From contig JAITQA010000134.1 of assembly GCA_031289145.1 (NCBI GenBank), positions 1 through 41,475 of the forward strand: a stretch of 41,475 nucleotides of DNA. The letters are read 5' to 3'. The stretch comes from Dysgonamonadaceae bacterium. GTDB lineage: Bacteria; Bacteroidota; Bacteroidia; Bacteroidales; Azobacteroidaceae. The position numbers and the translations under genes are program-made. This document shows positions 25,342 through 35,300 of the stretch, one piece after another (the first letter of the stretch is position 1; each line of letters opens with the position of its first letter). Below the pieces are notes generated by a model that saw only the letters and a list, made by a program, of their open reading frames with translations, searched no databases and was not told the origin of the DNA.

Positions 25342-27939
25342 TTAAAATTTTACTTTCAGACCGGCAGTCCAAGTTCTTCCGGAACCATAATATACCAATG
25401 AAGTAAGCGCATCGTGGTTGACGCCGTCCGTAGCGTCACTGATATATTCAGTGTTGAAAAGATTGTTCACATTCAGGTAAATAGCGGCATCCATGCTACT
25501 CAATTTGAATTTGTAGTTACATCCGAGGTCAACCGTGTAGAAATCCGGCATTTGCCATGAATCCACTTTGTCTTTGATGTTGGTTTTGTTTTCGGGTGTG
25601 AAATTGGCATAATTTTTACCGAAATAGTTGATATTGCCGCTTATCCGGAAGTCTTTGAACGGATTCCAGTTTGCCTCCAAGGCGGCTGTTATCTGTGCGG
25701 CGTTACCGACATGTACACCGCCCAAATAGGCGTTATAAGTACCCAGATTTACTTGGGTAGCTTCATCGTACAAGGTAAACTCCACATCATTCATCCAAAT
25801 CCAATCGGCAACCGACGCCATTCCTTTCAGTTCAAGAGAGGGTAGCGGTTTATAGGCGGCTTCCAATTCAAGCCCGGTATGTTGGGCATTGATACCCGGA
25901 ATATTGGCCGTGGTAGTGCCGATGGTACGTATCAATCCTTTATCTTTCCAAACTGTATAATAGCCATCGAAAGTTACTTCCCAATCCGCATCCCGGAATC
26001 CATAACCTGCTTCTGCCGTATATACTTTTTCACTTTTAGCCTCTTTGTTGACTACAACGGTGTAGTTGACAAATGAATTGTTGAAGAAAGGGGCGCGGGT
26101 AAAATAACCGCCGTTGAGAAATACGTTGTGATAATCAGCAAATTTGTAGTTTACGCCACCTTTTATACTGAAAGGGATGAAATTAACCCACTGTGATATT
26201 TGTTTGCCGTTTACCGCATCAACCTTTCCGGTTTCAGGGTCCAAAGGCGCTGCGCCATCGTTGTGCCAACGGTAAAAGTTAGCGGAAAAAGAGCCTGATA
26301 AAAATGCCGAAAATGCGTCTTTCAGGTATTCTGCCTGTGCAAACAAGCTGGTCCACAGCACTTCTCCGGTTTCGTCATAACCTATTTTATCTTCTACTTT
26401 CAGCGGAGTGTTGGCGGGACGACCATAGATACCATTGTCTATGAAATAAGCGCCGCCCAACAAATCGGTAATTTTATTATAATGGTATCCTTTGTAATAG
26501 CGACCGTCGAAGCCTCCGGTGAATTTTATTGCATCTGTAAGTTGGTTGCTGTAAGAACTCAACAAGCCGTACCAGTCGTGGGAATTCATAGCTGCGCCCA
26601 ATATTGCCTTGGAGCCATTGGTAGAAGCGGCGTTTTCTTTGAGGACAGAGTCAAAATCAATCAAACCGTCGGGCGTACGCTTGGTATCGGCGTATGCTTT
26701 TCCGGTTGTGTTGTTCAACGATATCCAATTGCTGTTTTCACCGAATGCCCTTCCTCCGTAGCCATAGCTCATGGAAGCATAAACGGAGGTTGTCAATGCC
26801 GATTTATCGTTGATTGTCCAGAAGTGATTCAAAGACATTTGCGGTTTGTGATAGACATTGTATCCGTATGCAGAGCCGGTTTCTTTGCCATTGATATAGC
26901 CGTATCCCCAGTTCATGTTGCCGCCGTCAGGACTGTTTTTATAATCTTCTATCAGGTATCTTTGAGAGCGTTGGTTGTGCCATTGCGGAGCGCCGAAAGC
27001 GGTAAACGACAGGCGATGGTCGGCATTAATCACTTTTGAAATATTGGCAAAATAATTCCATGCTTCATATTGAGTGCCTTTCACGCCTCCGCGTGAGTCG
27101 GCTGTTTCTTTTCCGCCTAACAGCGTGATTGCCCAACCGTTATCCATTAAACCGGTGGATATGTTGACCATCAATTTTTGCATATTGTTGTTGCCCGTAC
27201 CGTAATAAACGCTGCCTCCTTTTTGGGCGTCGGTATTTTTCGTAACAATGTTAATCGTTCCGCCTACCGATGATAAACCCAATTTGGAAGCGCCCAATCC
27301 GCGTTGTACCTGCATCAGTTGCGTAACATCGGACAGTCCGCTCCAGTTGGACCAGTATAATCGGCCGTTTTCCATATCATTCATCGGTATACCATTGATA
27401 AGCACGCCTACGTTTTCCGAATTGAACCCGCGCAAGGTGATACGGCTGTCGCCATAACCGCCGTTGTCTTTGGTGGCATAGACAGAGGGCGTCGATTTCA
27501 AAATTTCGGGAAACTCCTGATTACCTAATCTTTCTTCGATTTGCGTCATGGTAATATTTGAAACCGCGATCGGCACCAACCGGTCTTTCCGCACAATAGA
27601 TGCGGAAATAAGCACCTCGTTGAGTGCGATGTCTTTTGTTTCCATCGAAATGACGCCTAAATCTTCTTTCCCTGTCGGAGGAATAGTCTTGTTTTCGTAT
27701 CCGAGATACGTAAAAACCAGCGACGTTTTTGTCGGCGTATTAAGCGTAAAGTAGCCGTTCGCATCGGTTATTGCACCACCGGTCTTGTCCGGGGTAGCAA
27801 CCGAAACGCCAACAAGCGGTTCACCTGTCCCGGCGTCTACCACTTGTCCTTTCAGCATGGTTTGGGCTATAGCTGTATTATAAACCAAAACCATCGTCAT
27901 TACTAAAAAAGCAATTTTTTTGACTTGTTTCATCTTCAT
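25342..27939 (-). CDS. TonB-dependent outer-membrane receptor with N-terminal carboxypeptidase-like domain
   Basis: An 865-residue receptor. Parts: signal peptide (1-25, ending AIA); carboxypeptidase-D-regulatory-like domain about 27-110 (GQVVDAGTGEPLVGVSV, ITDANGYFTL); plug domain about 120-235 (ITLRGFNSENVGVLINGIPMNDMENG, LGLSSVGGTINIVTK); and a 22-strand-type beta-barrel ending in the outer-membrane signature GLKVKF with terminal Phe. It imports a large or scarce ligand across the outer membrane using TonB energy. It is shorter than typical SusC proteins, and the following gene is not SusD, so it is closer to the metal, cofactor or peptide type. It lies 29 bp after the nuclease gene and 33 bp before the lipoprotein gene. 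The substrate is unknown; the context suggests something released by, or bound together with, nuclease products. Confidence 0.9.
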   Translation of the reverse strand: MKMKQVKKIAFLVMTMVLVYNTAIAQTMLKGQVVDAGTGEPLVGVSVATPDKTGGAITDANGYFTLNTPTKTSLVFTYLGYENKTIPPTGKEDLGVISMETKDIALNEVLISASIVRKDRLVPIAVSNITMTQIEERLGNQEFPEILKSTPSVYATKDNGGYGDSRITLRGFNSENVGVLINGIPMNDMENGRLYWSNWSGLSDVTQLMQVQRGLGASKLGLSSVGGTINIVTKNTDAQKGGSVYYGTGNNNMQKLMVNISTGLMDNGWAITLLGGKETADSRGGVKGTQYEAWNYFANISKVINADHRLSFTAFGAPQWHNQRSQRYLIEDYKNSPDGGNMNWGYGYINGKETGSAYGYNVYHKPQMSLNHFWTINDKSALTTSVYASMSYGYGGRAFGENSNWISLNNTTGKAYADTKRTPDGLIDFDSVLKENAASTNGSKAILGAAMNSHDWYGLLSSYSNQLTDAIKFTGGFDGRYYKGYHYNKITDLLGGAYFIDNGIYGRPANTPLKVEDKIGYDETGEVLWTSLFAQAEYLKDAFSAFLSGSFSANFYRWHNDGAAPLDPETGKVDAVNGKQISQWVNFIPFSIKGGVNYKFADYHNVFLNGGYFTRAPFFNNSFVNYTVVVNKEAKSEKVYTAEAGYGFRDADWEVTFDGYYTVWKDKGLIRTIGTTTANIPGINAQHTGLELEAAYKPLPSLELKGMASVADWIWMNDVEFTLYDEATQVNLGTYNAYLGGVHVGNAAQITAALEANWNPFKDFRISGNINYFGKNYANFTPENKTNIKDKVDSWQMPDFYTVDLGCNYKFKLSSMDAAIYLNVNNLFNTEYISDATDGVNHDALTSLVYYGSGRTWTAGLKVKF

Positions 27940-27968
27940 AAATTTGTTTTTGAATGTTATATTGAAAA

Positions 27969-28754
27969 TTATTGATAGATATAATTTAATAAGGAAGCAA
28001 GATGTTCGGCTGCTTTTACCAAGCTATGCTCCCATAAATTTTTGTAACGATAAGTATATTCATAATACTTGTATACTTCGCCGGATGAAGCATACACTAT
28101 CTGTGCGTTTGTGTAATTGTCCCATGCCCAATCAAGTATTGTGTTCAGGTATCCGTCAAACGGGCTATTTTGTATGTCATTTACCCGCATCAGGTGGATG
28201 GCGTATTCTGTGTAACTTAATTTTTGTGAATCTATCAGGTAGCTATCCCATAGACTGTGTAAATTGGTTGCAGTGCCAAACCAGGTGCAGGGTATACTAT
28301 TTCCTCCACGGTCTGCTGCCTGTCCGAAATGTAGGGGACAGTGCATATCGCCTACCAAATGAATCAGCATTTTGAGCATGGCTGTATCGTTGGGCGCTCG
28401 TTTCAAGTAGTCTGTAAGCATAGCGACACGGTAAATATTTTGCCCGTCGGTCTGTTTTACGGCAATGGTATCGAAGGCAGCGCGTGTCAAACCGGAATCA
28501 AAATTGGTATAGTGCCAGGTCGCTGTGTAATTATATGCGCTATCGGAACGAACTTCATCTCCCCAGTTGGAAATCATAGCAATACTGGCGTTACCAATAA
28601 TTGCTGTAATTCGCTCCCGGACATTTTCATCCAATAAATTTTCGCTGATTTCACCGACTATACGGTGCCCTAAAGTTCCCCATGCCGATGCGGCTGAGGG
28701 TAAAAAGAAAAACACTAACAAAGAAAAAACTGTCTGAAAACGATGGTGCTTCAT
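27969..28754 (-). CDS. S1/P1-type zinc-dependent nuclease, secreted
   Basis: A 261-residue trinuclear-zinc nuclease of the S1/P1 family (also related to phospholipase C), which hydrolyses single-stranded nucleic acid and 3'-nucleotides. The signal peptide ends ASA, leaving Trp25 as the mature N-terminus, as required because its amino group binds zinc. All nine ligands can be placed: Trp25, His30, Asp66, His81, His132, Asp136, His142, His166 and Asp170. Their spacings (25/30, 132/136/142, 166/170) equal those of P1 nuclease. I chose the ATG at 28754 because it gives a normal signal peptide (MKHHRFQTVF); the ATG at 28784 adds ten residues. It is the first gene of an operon with the TonB receptor and the lipoprotein. 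In the periplasm or outside it could supply nucleotides or phosphate. Confidence 0.92.
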   Translation of the reverse strand: MKHHRFQTVFSLLVFFFLPSAASAWGTLGHRIVGEISENLLDENVRERITAIIGNASIAMISNWGDEVRSDSAYNYTATWHYTNFDSGLTRAAFDTIAVKQTDGQNIYRVAMLTDYLKRAPNDTAMLKMLIHLVGDMHCPLHFGQAADRGGNSIPCTWFGTATNLHSLWDSYLIDSQKLSYTEYAIHLMRVNDIQNSPFDGYLNTILDWAWDNYTNAQIVYASSGEVYKYYEYTYRYKNLWEHSLVKAAEHLASLLNYIYQ

Positions 28755-28807
28755 TATGATAAAAAAGTTACATGATATACGCAATTATACAAATCCTAAA
28801 CACTGAA

Positions 28808-28815
28808 CAAAAGTA
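28808..28815 (-). promoter_or_regulatory. Putative -7 box for the nuclease-TonB-lipoprotein operon
   Basis: On the minus strand 28815-28808 reads TACTTTTG, an exact TAnnTTTG. The only TTTG upstream (28844-28841) is 25 bp away, too far to be confident of a -33 element. The leader to the ATG at 28754 would be about 47 nt. Confidence 0.4.
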
Positions 28816-28906
28816 ATAAATTTTCTCAATATTTTAATAGCAAATCAAAAAAAAATCTAATAGACTCCGGTGATGCAGGTATAGAGGTATGTTTTATCCA
28901 TAAATT

Positions 28907-31192
28907 TTACTCCACTTCTACCGAACAGGAAAGCATGTTTCCCTCGCTATCAACTGCCGTGACGGAATGGACGCCCGGAGACAGAGTGACCGATAATTTG
29001 TGAAAATCGCTTGTAGAAGCGATATACGCATTGTCGATATGCCAAAAAACGACAGACGCCGGATTGCTGTGCGCCAGTTCGAAAGTGATTTCACCATAGC
29101 TGCCGTCCAACTGCTTGGTAGGGTGAATTTTTGTATTTCCCTGCGGATAAATAAATTGCATTGGTTGAAAACTGTCTTCCCCGCATCCGGGCTTGAAAGG
29201 CGGAAGGGATTTGTATTCCGGATGTTGCTGTTTGTAAAACCATGCCCAGGCGGGAGGAAGAACGAACCAATTTTTCCGGACTACACTTTCGGTTGCGATG
29301 CAGCTTTCGTAGACGCGCAGGCGTTCATCGGCTGTCAGGTTTACAGGGATATGATAGGTGCAAGGCGCTGTTCTCAAACCGTTCGGACAGATTAATACGG
29401 TGTCTGTTTCTTCGCAGAACCGGCCTTTCAGGTGACCGGACAAGCGGCAGATTTCCGCTTCGATAAATTCGCCGGACGGCGCTTCGAACCATCCGGACGC
29501 GGGCAGGAGTTCAAAAATATCGAACATCACAGGGCCGGCGGTTCTGGCGCCGGTCAGATTCGGTTTGCCTTCTCCTGAAGCGTTTCCCACCCAGACGCCC
29601 ACGACGTATTGGGGTGTTACACCCACAGCCCAAGCATCACGGAAACCATAACTTGTACCTGTTTTCCATGCGATTTTTTGCATCGAAGGCAAGGATTTCC
29701 AATCAATCTGCTCCGGACGGTTTACCTCGGTAATCGCTTCGAGTACCTGCCAAACCGCTCCCCGTTGGAAAGTATATTTTTCTTTCTTTGTTTTTTCATC
29801 CCGGCGCAAGCTATAATACGCGTTTTCCAAGCCCGACAGCGTTCGCGCCATATTGGCGTAGGCATTGGCGATATCGCCTAATTGTGCCTCCGCTCCTCCC
29901 AGAATAAGCGATAAACCGTAATGGTCGGCCGGTTTGGGCAGGTTGGCAATCCGGTTCTGTTTCAGGAAATCGTAAAATTTCGGCACGCTGTATTTCCGAA
30001 GCAGGGAAACCAACGGAATATTCAGCGAACGACTTACCGCAACATCGGCAGGTACGGCGCCTTCGAACTGTAGATTGAAATTTTGTGGAGAAAACCCATT
30101 GATATTGACCGGAATATCGGGCAACAAGGTCTTGGAGAGAATTTCCCCTTCCTGCAAAGTGGCGCAATAAAGAAAAGGCTTCAGAATGCTCCCGGTACTT
30201 CGTTCCGACCGGATAATATCGACTTGGTTTCCCGACAGGTTGTCAGTGTACCGTACATTTCCGCAATAAGCGATGACCCGGTTTGTTTCCACTGCTATCA
30301 CAATGGCGGCCATGTTGCGAATGTCGCTTTGAAGAAATTCCCGGTTCCATCGTTCCAGAACAGCTTCCGTGCGTAACTGTATGTCTCTGTCAATGCTCGA
30401 TACCGTCTGTTTTCCTCTGTCGGTTTCGTAGAAATAATCGGATAGATGCGGGGCAATTTGCGGTAAGGGCATCGGTTCGCCGGGCAAATCTTCGCTGAGG
30501 GCCAAATCGAAAGTCGTCTCATCAAAGATTCCTTTGTCCTGCAATTTTTTCAACAAACGGTTTCTTTTTTCCAACAAAGATTTCCGGTTTTTAGAAAGAT
30601 GCAACATAGCGGGCGCATTGGGCAATACAGCCAATGTAGCTGCTTCCGCCCAGGAAAGTTGGCTTGCCGGACAGCCGAAATACCGCCAGGCAGCTGCATC
30701 CAATCCCACGACATTTCCACCAAAAGGAGCATGAGAAGCATATAAAGCCAAGATTTTTTTCTTGGAATACCGAAATTCCAAACGGCTTGCCAGAATGGCT
30801 TCCATGCATTTTTCCCCAACAGTGCGGTTTTTATTTCTCGACAAACGAATCACCTGCATGGTGATGGTACTACCTCCGCTAACTACCTGTTTTTTCTTGA
30901 TATTCTGAATAATAGCGCGTCCGATTGCGAAAGGGTTCACTCCGGGGTGATACCGGAAATACCGGTCTTCAAACAGGGTGAGGCAAATACCGAATTTCTC
31001 CGGAACCGTATCGCAAGGCGGGAAGCGCCATTGTTCATCAACGGCAATGCGGGCGCCCAGCAATTCGCCGTTCCGGTCGGTCACAACGGTAGCATAAGGG
31101 ACGTCGAAAAGCTGCTTGGGCAGGCAAAAAATATAGGCAATGAGCAAAAGCGCAATCACAAAGAGAATTACCCTTTTTCTTTTTCCATTCAT
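28907..31192 (-). CDS. pbpC: Penicillin-binding protein 1C (bifunctional peptidoglycan glycosyltransferase/transpeptidase)
   Basis: A 761-residue class A PBP of the PBP1C group. It has a short cytoplasmic start (MNGKRKR), one membrane anchor (about 8-26) and a GT51 glycosyltransferase domain with catalytic Glu75 in FEDRYF and the motif GGSTITMQV. The transpeptidase domain has Ser335-x-x-Lys338 (SILK), Ser389-Leu-Asn391 (SLN) and Lys510-Thr-Gly (KTGTS). The C-terminal beta domain is of the BiPBP_C type (about 680-761). It polymerises and cross-links lipid II in the periplasm. I placed the start at 31192. An ATG at 31219 overlaps the tsaD stop codon (TAATG) and would add nine residues, which is a plausible translationally coupled alternative. 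The frame also stays open about 290 nt into tsaD, but that part is a shadow. Confidence 0.92.
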   Translation of the reverse strand: MNGKRKRVILFVIALLLIAYIFCLPKQLFDVPYATVVTDRNGELLGARIAVDEQWRFPPCDTVPEKFGICLTLFEDRYFRYHPGVNPFAIGRAIIQNIKKKQVVSGGSTITMQVIRLSRNKNRTVGEKCMEAILASRLEFRYSKKKILALYASHAPFGGNVVGLDAAAWRYFGCPASQLSWAEAATLAVLPNAPAMLHLSKNRKSLLEKRNRLLKKLQDKGIFDETTFDLALSEDLPGEPMPLPQIAPHLSDYFYETDRGKQTVSSIDRDIQLRTEAVLERWNREFLQSDIRNMAAIVIAVETNRVIAYCGNVRYTDNLSGNQVDIIRSERSTGSILKPFLYCATLQEGEILSKTLLPDIPVNINGFSPQNFNLQFEGAVPADVAVSRSLNIPLVSLLRKYSVPKFYDFLKQNRIANLPKPADHYGLSLILGGAEAQLGDIANAYANMARTLSGLENAYYSLRRDEKTKKEKYTFQRGAVWQVLEAITEVNRPEQIDWKSLPSMQKIAWKTGTSYGFRDAWAVGVTPQYVVGVWVGNASGEGKPNLTGARTAGPVMFDIFELLPASGWFEAPSGEFIEAEICRLSGHLKGRFCEETDTVLICPNGLRTAPCTYHIPVNLTADERLRVYESCIATESVVRKNWFVLPPAWAWFYKQQHPEYKSLPPFKPGCGEDSFQPMQFIYPQGNTKIHPTKQLDGSYGEITFELAHSNPASVVFWHIDNAYIASTSDFHKLSVTLSPGVHSVTAVDSEGNMLSCSVEVE

Positions 31193-31218
31193 ACTACATG
31201 AAGGTAAATAAAATTTCA

Positions 31219-32238
31219 TTATATTTCCACTCTTGCAAACGGAACGCAATCCATACTTGCGAAATCCTTGTCCATATATTTGAAATAGCCGCTCATAGCT
31301 ACCATGGCCGCATTGTCGGTTGTATAGGAAAAGGCCGGGACATGGATTTTCCAATGGTATTTTTCGGCATGGTCTGCAAAGGCTTTTCGCAAACCGGAAT
31401 TGGCCGAAACGCCTCCGGCAACAGCCACTTCCCTTATATTTAAGTCTTTGGCGGCTTTCCGCAGTTTCTGCATCAGAATGTCGATAATTGTAGCCTGTAG
31501 AGCGGCGCAAAGGTCGGCTTTGTTTTCTTCGATAAAACGAGGATTGTTTTTCATTTCGTCCCGAATCAGGTACAAAAACGAGGTTTTCAATCCACTGAAA
31601 CTGTAGTTGTAATCCGGGATATGCGGTTTATTGAGTTTGAAAGCATTCGGATTCCCTTCTTTGGCCAGCCGGTCGACCGCCGGTCCGCCCGGATAAGGTA
31701 ATCCCATGATTTTAGCGCATTTATCAAAGGCTTCTCCTGCGGCGTCATCGATGGTTTGCCCTACGACCTCCATATCGTTCCAATGGCGCACCAGAATAAT
31801 CTGGGAATTTCCACCCGATACCAACAAACATAAAAAAGGAAACTGAGGTTGCCGGTTGTCCGATTCATATTCCTTGATAAAGTGCGCCAGAACATGCGCT
31901 TGCAAATGGTTTACCTCCACCAAAGGAATCCGTAACGCCATCGAAAGGCCTTTGGCAAAAGAAGTTCCGACTAACAGGGAACCTAACAGACCCGGTCCGC
32001 GTGTAAAAGCGATGGCAGAAAGGTCTTTTTTGTCTACTCCGGCCTGTTTCAAGGCTTGGTCTACAACCGGTATGATGTTTTGTTGATGCGCTCTCGAAGC
32101 CAATTCCGGTACGACGCCGCCATAGGCTTCGTGTACTTTCTGTCCGGCTATGATATTCGATAAAACAAGTCCGTTTCTGATAACTGCGGCTGAAGTATCG
32201 TCGCAAGAGGATTCAATTCCCAATATTGTACTGTCCAT
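31219..32238 (-). CDS. tsaD: tRNA N6-adenosine threonylcarbamoyltransferase
   Basis: A 339-residue TsaD/Kae1/Qri7 protein that transfers the threonylcarbamoyl group to A37 of ANN-decoding tRNAs, working with TsaB and TsaE. Diagnostic motifs: GIESSCDDTSAAV at the N-terminus; NHLQAHVLAH with the metal ligands His111 and His115; FTRGPGLLGSLLVGTSFAK; LCLLVSGGNSQI; PYPGGPAVDRLA; and AVAGGVSANSGLR. The length equals that of the E. coli enzyme. It is divergent from tamB across 94 bp and its stop overlaps a possible pbpC start. I could not identify a clear promoter for it. Confidence 0.97.
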   Translation of the reverse strand: MDSTILGIESSCDDTSAAVIRNGLVLSNIIAGQKVHEAYGGVVPELASRAHQQNIIPVVDQALKQAGVDKKDLSAIAFTRGPGLLGSLLVGTSFAKGLSMALRIPLVEVNHLQAHVLAHFIKEYESDNRQPQFPFLCLLVSGGNSQIILVRHWNDMEVVGQTIDDAAGEAFDKCAKIMGLPYPGGPAVDRLAKEGNPNAFKLNKPHIPDYNYSFSGLKTSFLYLIRDEMKNNPRFIEENKADLCAALQATIIDILMQKLRKAAKDLNIREVAVAGGVSANSGLRKAFADHAEKYHWKIHVPAFSYTTDNAAMVAMSGYFKYMDKDFASMDCVPFARVEI

Positions 32239-32282
32239 TGTAAAAAAAATACACTTAAAATCTCACAAATATCCGAAAAAAT

Positions 32283-32313
32283 TTTCGAAAACGCAAATGA
32301 CTTAGTATCTTTG
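32283..32313 (+). promoter_or_regulatory. Bacteroidetes-type promoter for tamB
   Basis: TATCTTTG at 32306-32313 matches the -7 consensus exactly. TTTC at 32283-32286 is a one-mismatch -33 element with a 19-bp spacer. The predicted leader is only about 13 nt before the ATG at 32333. Confidence 0.6.
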
Positions 32314-32332
32314 CAGATATGTTGTATAATTA

Positions 32333-35300
32333 ATGAAGATATTCAAACGCATTGTTTGGGGTTTACTTGTCTTTTCGGTGGTGTTCTATGTCATACCTGC
32401 CGGCCTGTTGCAAACACCCTATTTCCAGAAAAATATTTCATATAAAATGGCTCATTATCTGGAAAATAAACTAAAAACAAAGATTACTGTCAGACAAGTT
32501 GAATTGGGATTATTCAATAAATTGATACTAAAAGATGTGTACCTTGAAGACCAATCCGGCGATACGCTATTTGAAGCCAAGCGAATTGCCGCAGGCTTTG
32601 ACTTACTTTCGTTTTTCAAGAAAAAATGGCGCTTCAATTCTTTGCAGTTGTTCACTTTCCGCTTCAATCTGAATAAAGAAACAGACGATTCCCCTTTAAA
32701 TATTCAGTACATTATTGATGCATTTGCTAAGCAAGATACCACTCAAACGGATAATTCGATTGATTTACAAATAAATACCCTGAGTTTGCGTTCGGGCGTC
32801 TTTTCGTATCGCATAAAGTCCGCGCCAGAGATGCAAGGTAAGTTTGATGCAAAAAATATCTTGTTGAAAGATATTTTTTCAAAGATACATATCAATACCG
32901 TGACAGACAAAAATTTGGTAATAGAGGTCAGTAAATTGGGATTTAGGGAGCGATCCGGATTTCAGGTGAAAAATATGGCATTTGATTTGACGGCAGATAA
33001 AGGGAAAGCTTTTATCAATCAGTTGAATCTGAATCTGAATAAGAGTTTTTTATCTTTTTCCGGTATCTCAGCCGATTACAGTCAAATAAATGATAAGGGG
33101 AAAGGAATTAAAAGTACGCTATTCCAATTTAAACTAATGGATTCCGGTATTGTTTTGAATGAATTAACGGCTTTTGTTCCGGCCTTTTCCCAATTTGAGG
33201 ATAAAATCAACATTGAAGGTGATTTTTCCGGGAATCCGGATGCTATTGAACTAAATAATTTGTATTTCAGATATTATAATCGTTTGATGATTCGGGCAAA
33301 TGCAAATTTCAGAAATCTTTTTGATTCGAATCCGGATGCCATTTTTATCAGCGGAGCGGTGGAAGAGTCTTTTTTTTCACCCGAAGGAGTTGAGCGAATC
33401 ATAAACAGTTTCAGCAAAAAACCTTTCAGTTTACCCTTATCGGTGAAGCAAATAGAAAATGTTAGTTTTCACGGGGAGATAAACGGATTGTTGAATAATT
33501 TGGAGGCGTCCGGAGTTTTTAATACGGGGCTTGGCAATATTGCCGCCAATGTGACGATAGGAAAAGACAAAACGCAATTTATAAAAGGGCAAATCTCTTC
33601 CGAAAGTCTGCGTTTGAATAAGTTACTGAATGATGAGAAGTATGGGGAAATCGTTTTTGACATTCACCTTGATGCGAAGCAAGCTGCCACTAAAAGATTT
33701 TCGGGGATAGTGGATGGAAATATAGAAAGGTTTGTTTATAAAGGATATACGTATAATAATTTAAGCATAGACGGGGAATTTTCGGAAAATAGCTTTCAGG
33801 GTTTGTTGGACTTGGATAGCTCGGAAGGTAAAATTCAAGCGAAAGGACTTTTTGACTTCAATGGAGAAAATGCGGAATTCAAATTCACGGCCAAGGCCAC
33901 AGATTTACAGTTAGATAAGTTAAATCTTACGCAAAAATTCAAAAACCCGTTGCTTTCTTTTGAAGTAAATGCCGATTTTACAGGAAACAATCCGGATAAT
34001 TTATTGGGTCTTATATCACTGACCAATTTACAGTTTAGCACGGATAAAGGGCGCTATTTCCTGGATAGCCTGTTGCTTCGTACGACACAGTTGGAACAGG
34101 AAAAAATACTCAGCATCAACTCGGAACTCATGCGCGGTGAGATTCGGGGAAATTATGCTTTCAGTACGGTTTTTCCGGCAATCAAACGTACATTTTCCGC
34201 CTATTTGCCTTCCCTGTTCGAACCCAGCCTGCCGGATAACAAAAACAGAGAAAATACTTTTACAGTTGATGTAAGCATCGGGGATATGACTGCCTTTTCC
34301 ACTATTTTGGAATTGCCTTTTTCATTGAAAAGCCAAACAAGAATTATCGGCGAATACAGTGATACCAAGGATGTATTCAGTCTGAAGGCCGATATGCCGG
34401 AAATGAATATCGCTGGGTCTACAATAGAATCTGCCCGGATTGCATTGCAGCAAGGGAAGAATTTTGCCTTGCTTACCATCGAAGGGACACAATTACAAAA
34501 GAAAAACGACAGACTTGAATTTAATGTTCGCATGGAGGCTTCCAACGATGTGGTAAATACCTCTTTAAATTGGACCGGTAATTCGCAAAAATACAAAGGG
34601 AAAATAGATTTATCCGCCCTGTTTTCGAAAAAGAATCCGTCCGCCTTACAGACGAAAATAGACGTACACCGGTCGGAATTGGTCTTTAATGATTCGGTTT
34701 GGACGCTTCATCCCGCTGTATTGTTAATTGATTCATCTACGATTAAAATTGACCATTTACAGGCAAAACATAAGGAACAATATATAAAAATTAGCGGCGC
34801 GGTTTCACATAATTCTCAGGAAACCCTTGCTTTAGAACTGAATAAGGTAGATTTAGAGTATATATTCAAATCTTTGAGTATCAAATCCTTGGCGTTTGGA
34901 GGCCTCGCTACCGGCTATGTAAATGCACAGGATATTTACCATACGAAAAAATTAGCTACAAGTTTGGCTGTGAAAAATTTTGCATTCAATAATGTTGTAT
35001 TCGGCGATTTGGCGTTAACCGGGAACTGGGATGATGTAAATCAAGGCGTCATGATGAATGGTTATGTCTATCAAAATGATTCGACAGATGTGTGTATCTC
35101 CGGTATTATTTATCCGGTGAAAGAAGAACTTTCCATCCATTTTGACACACGAAATACCGATGCCCGTTTTCTTCGGAAATACCTGAATTCTGTTACCAAG
35201 GACCTGACTGGAAGTTTATCGGGGCATATCCATCTTTTCGGAAATTTGAATAAACCGACCATTGAGGGAGATGCCTTTGCCAAAGATTGCCGTTTCAGGA

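Noticed and set aside
26482-27039. A 185-residue plus-strand frame antisense to the TonB receptor
   Set aside because: Shadow of a clear receptor gene; no recognisable domain.
31220-31510. The pbpC frame remains open about 97 residues upstream of 31219, inside tsaD
   Set aside because: The stretch lies antisense-free but out of frame within the conserved C-terminus of tsaD, has many Arg and Cys and no PBP similarity; the usual PBP1C N-terminus begins just before the membrane helix.
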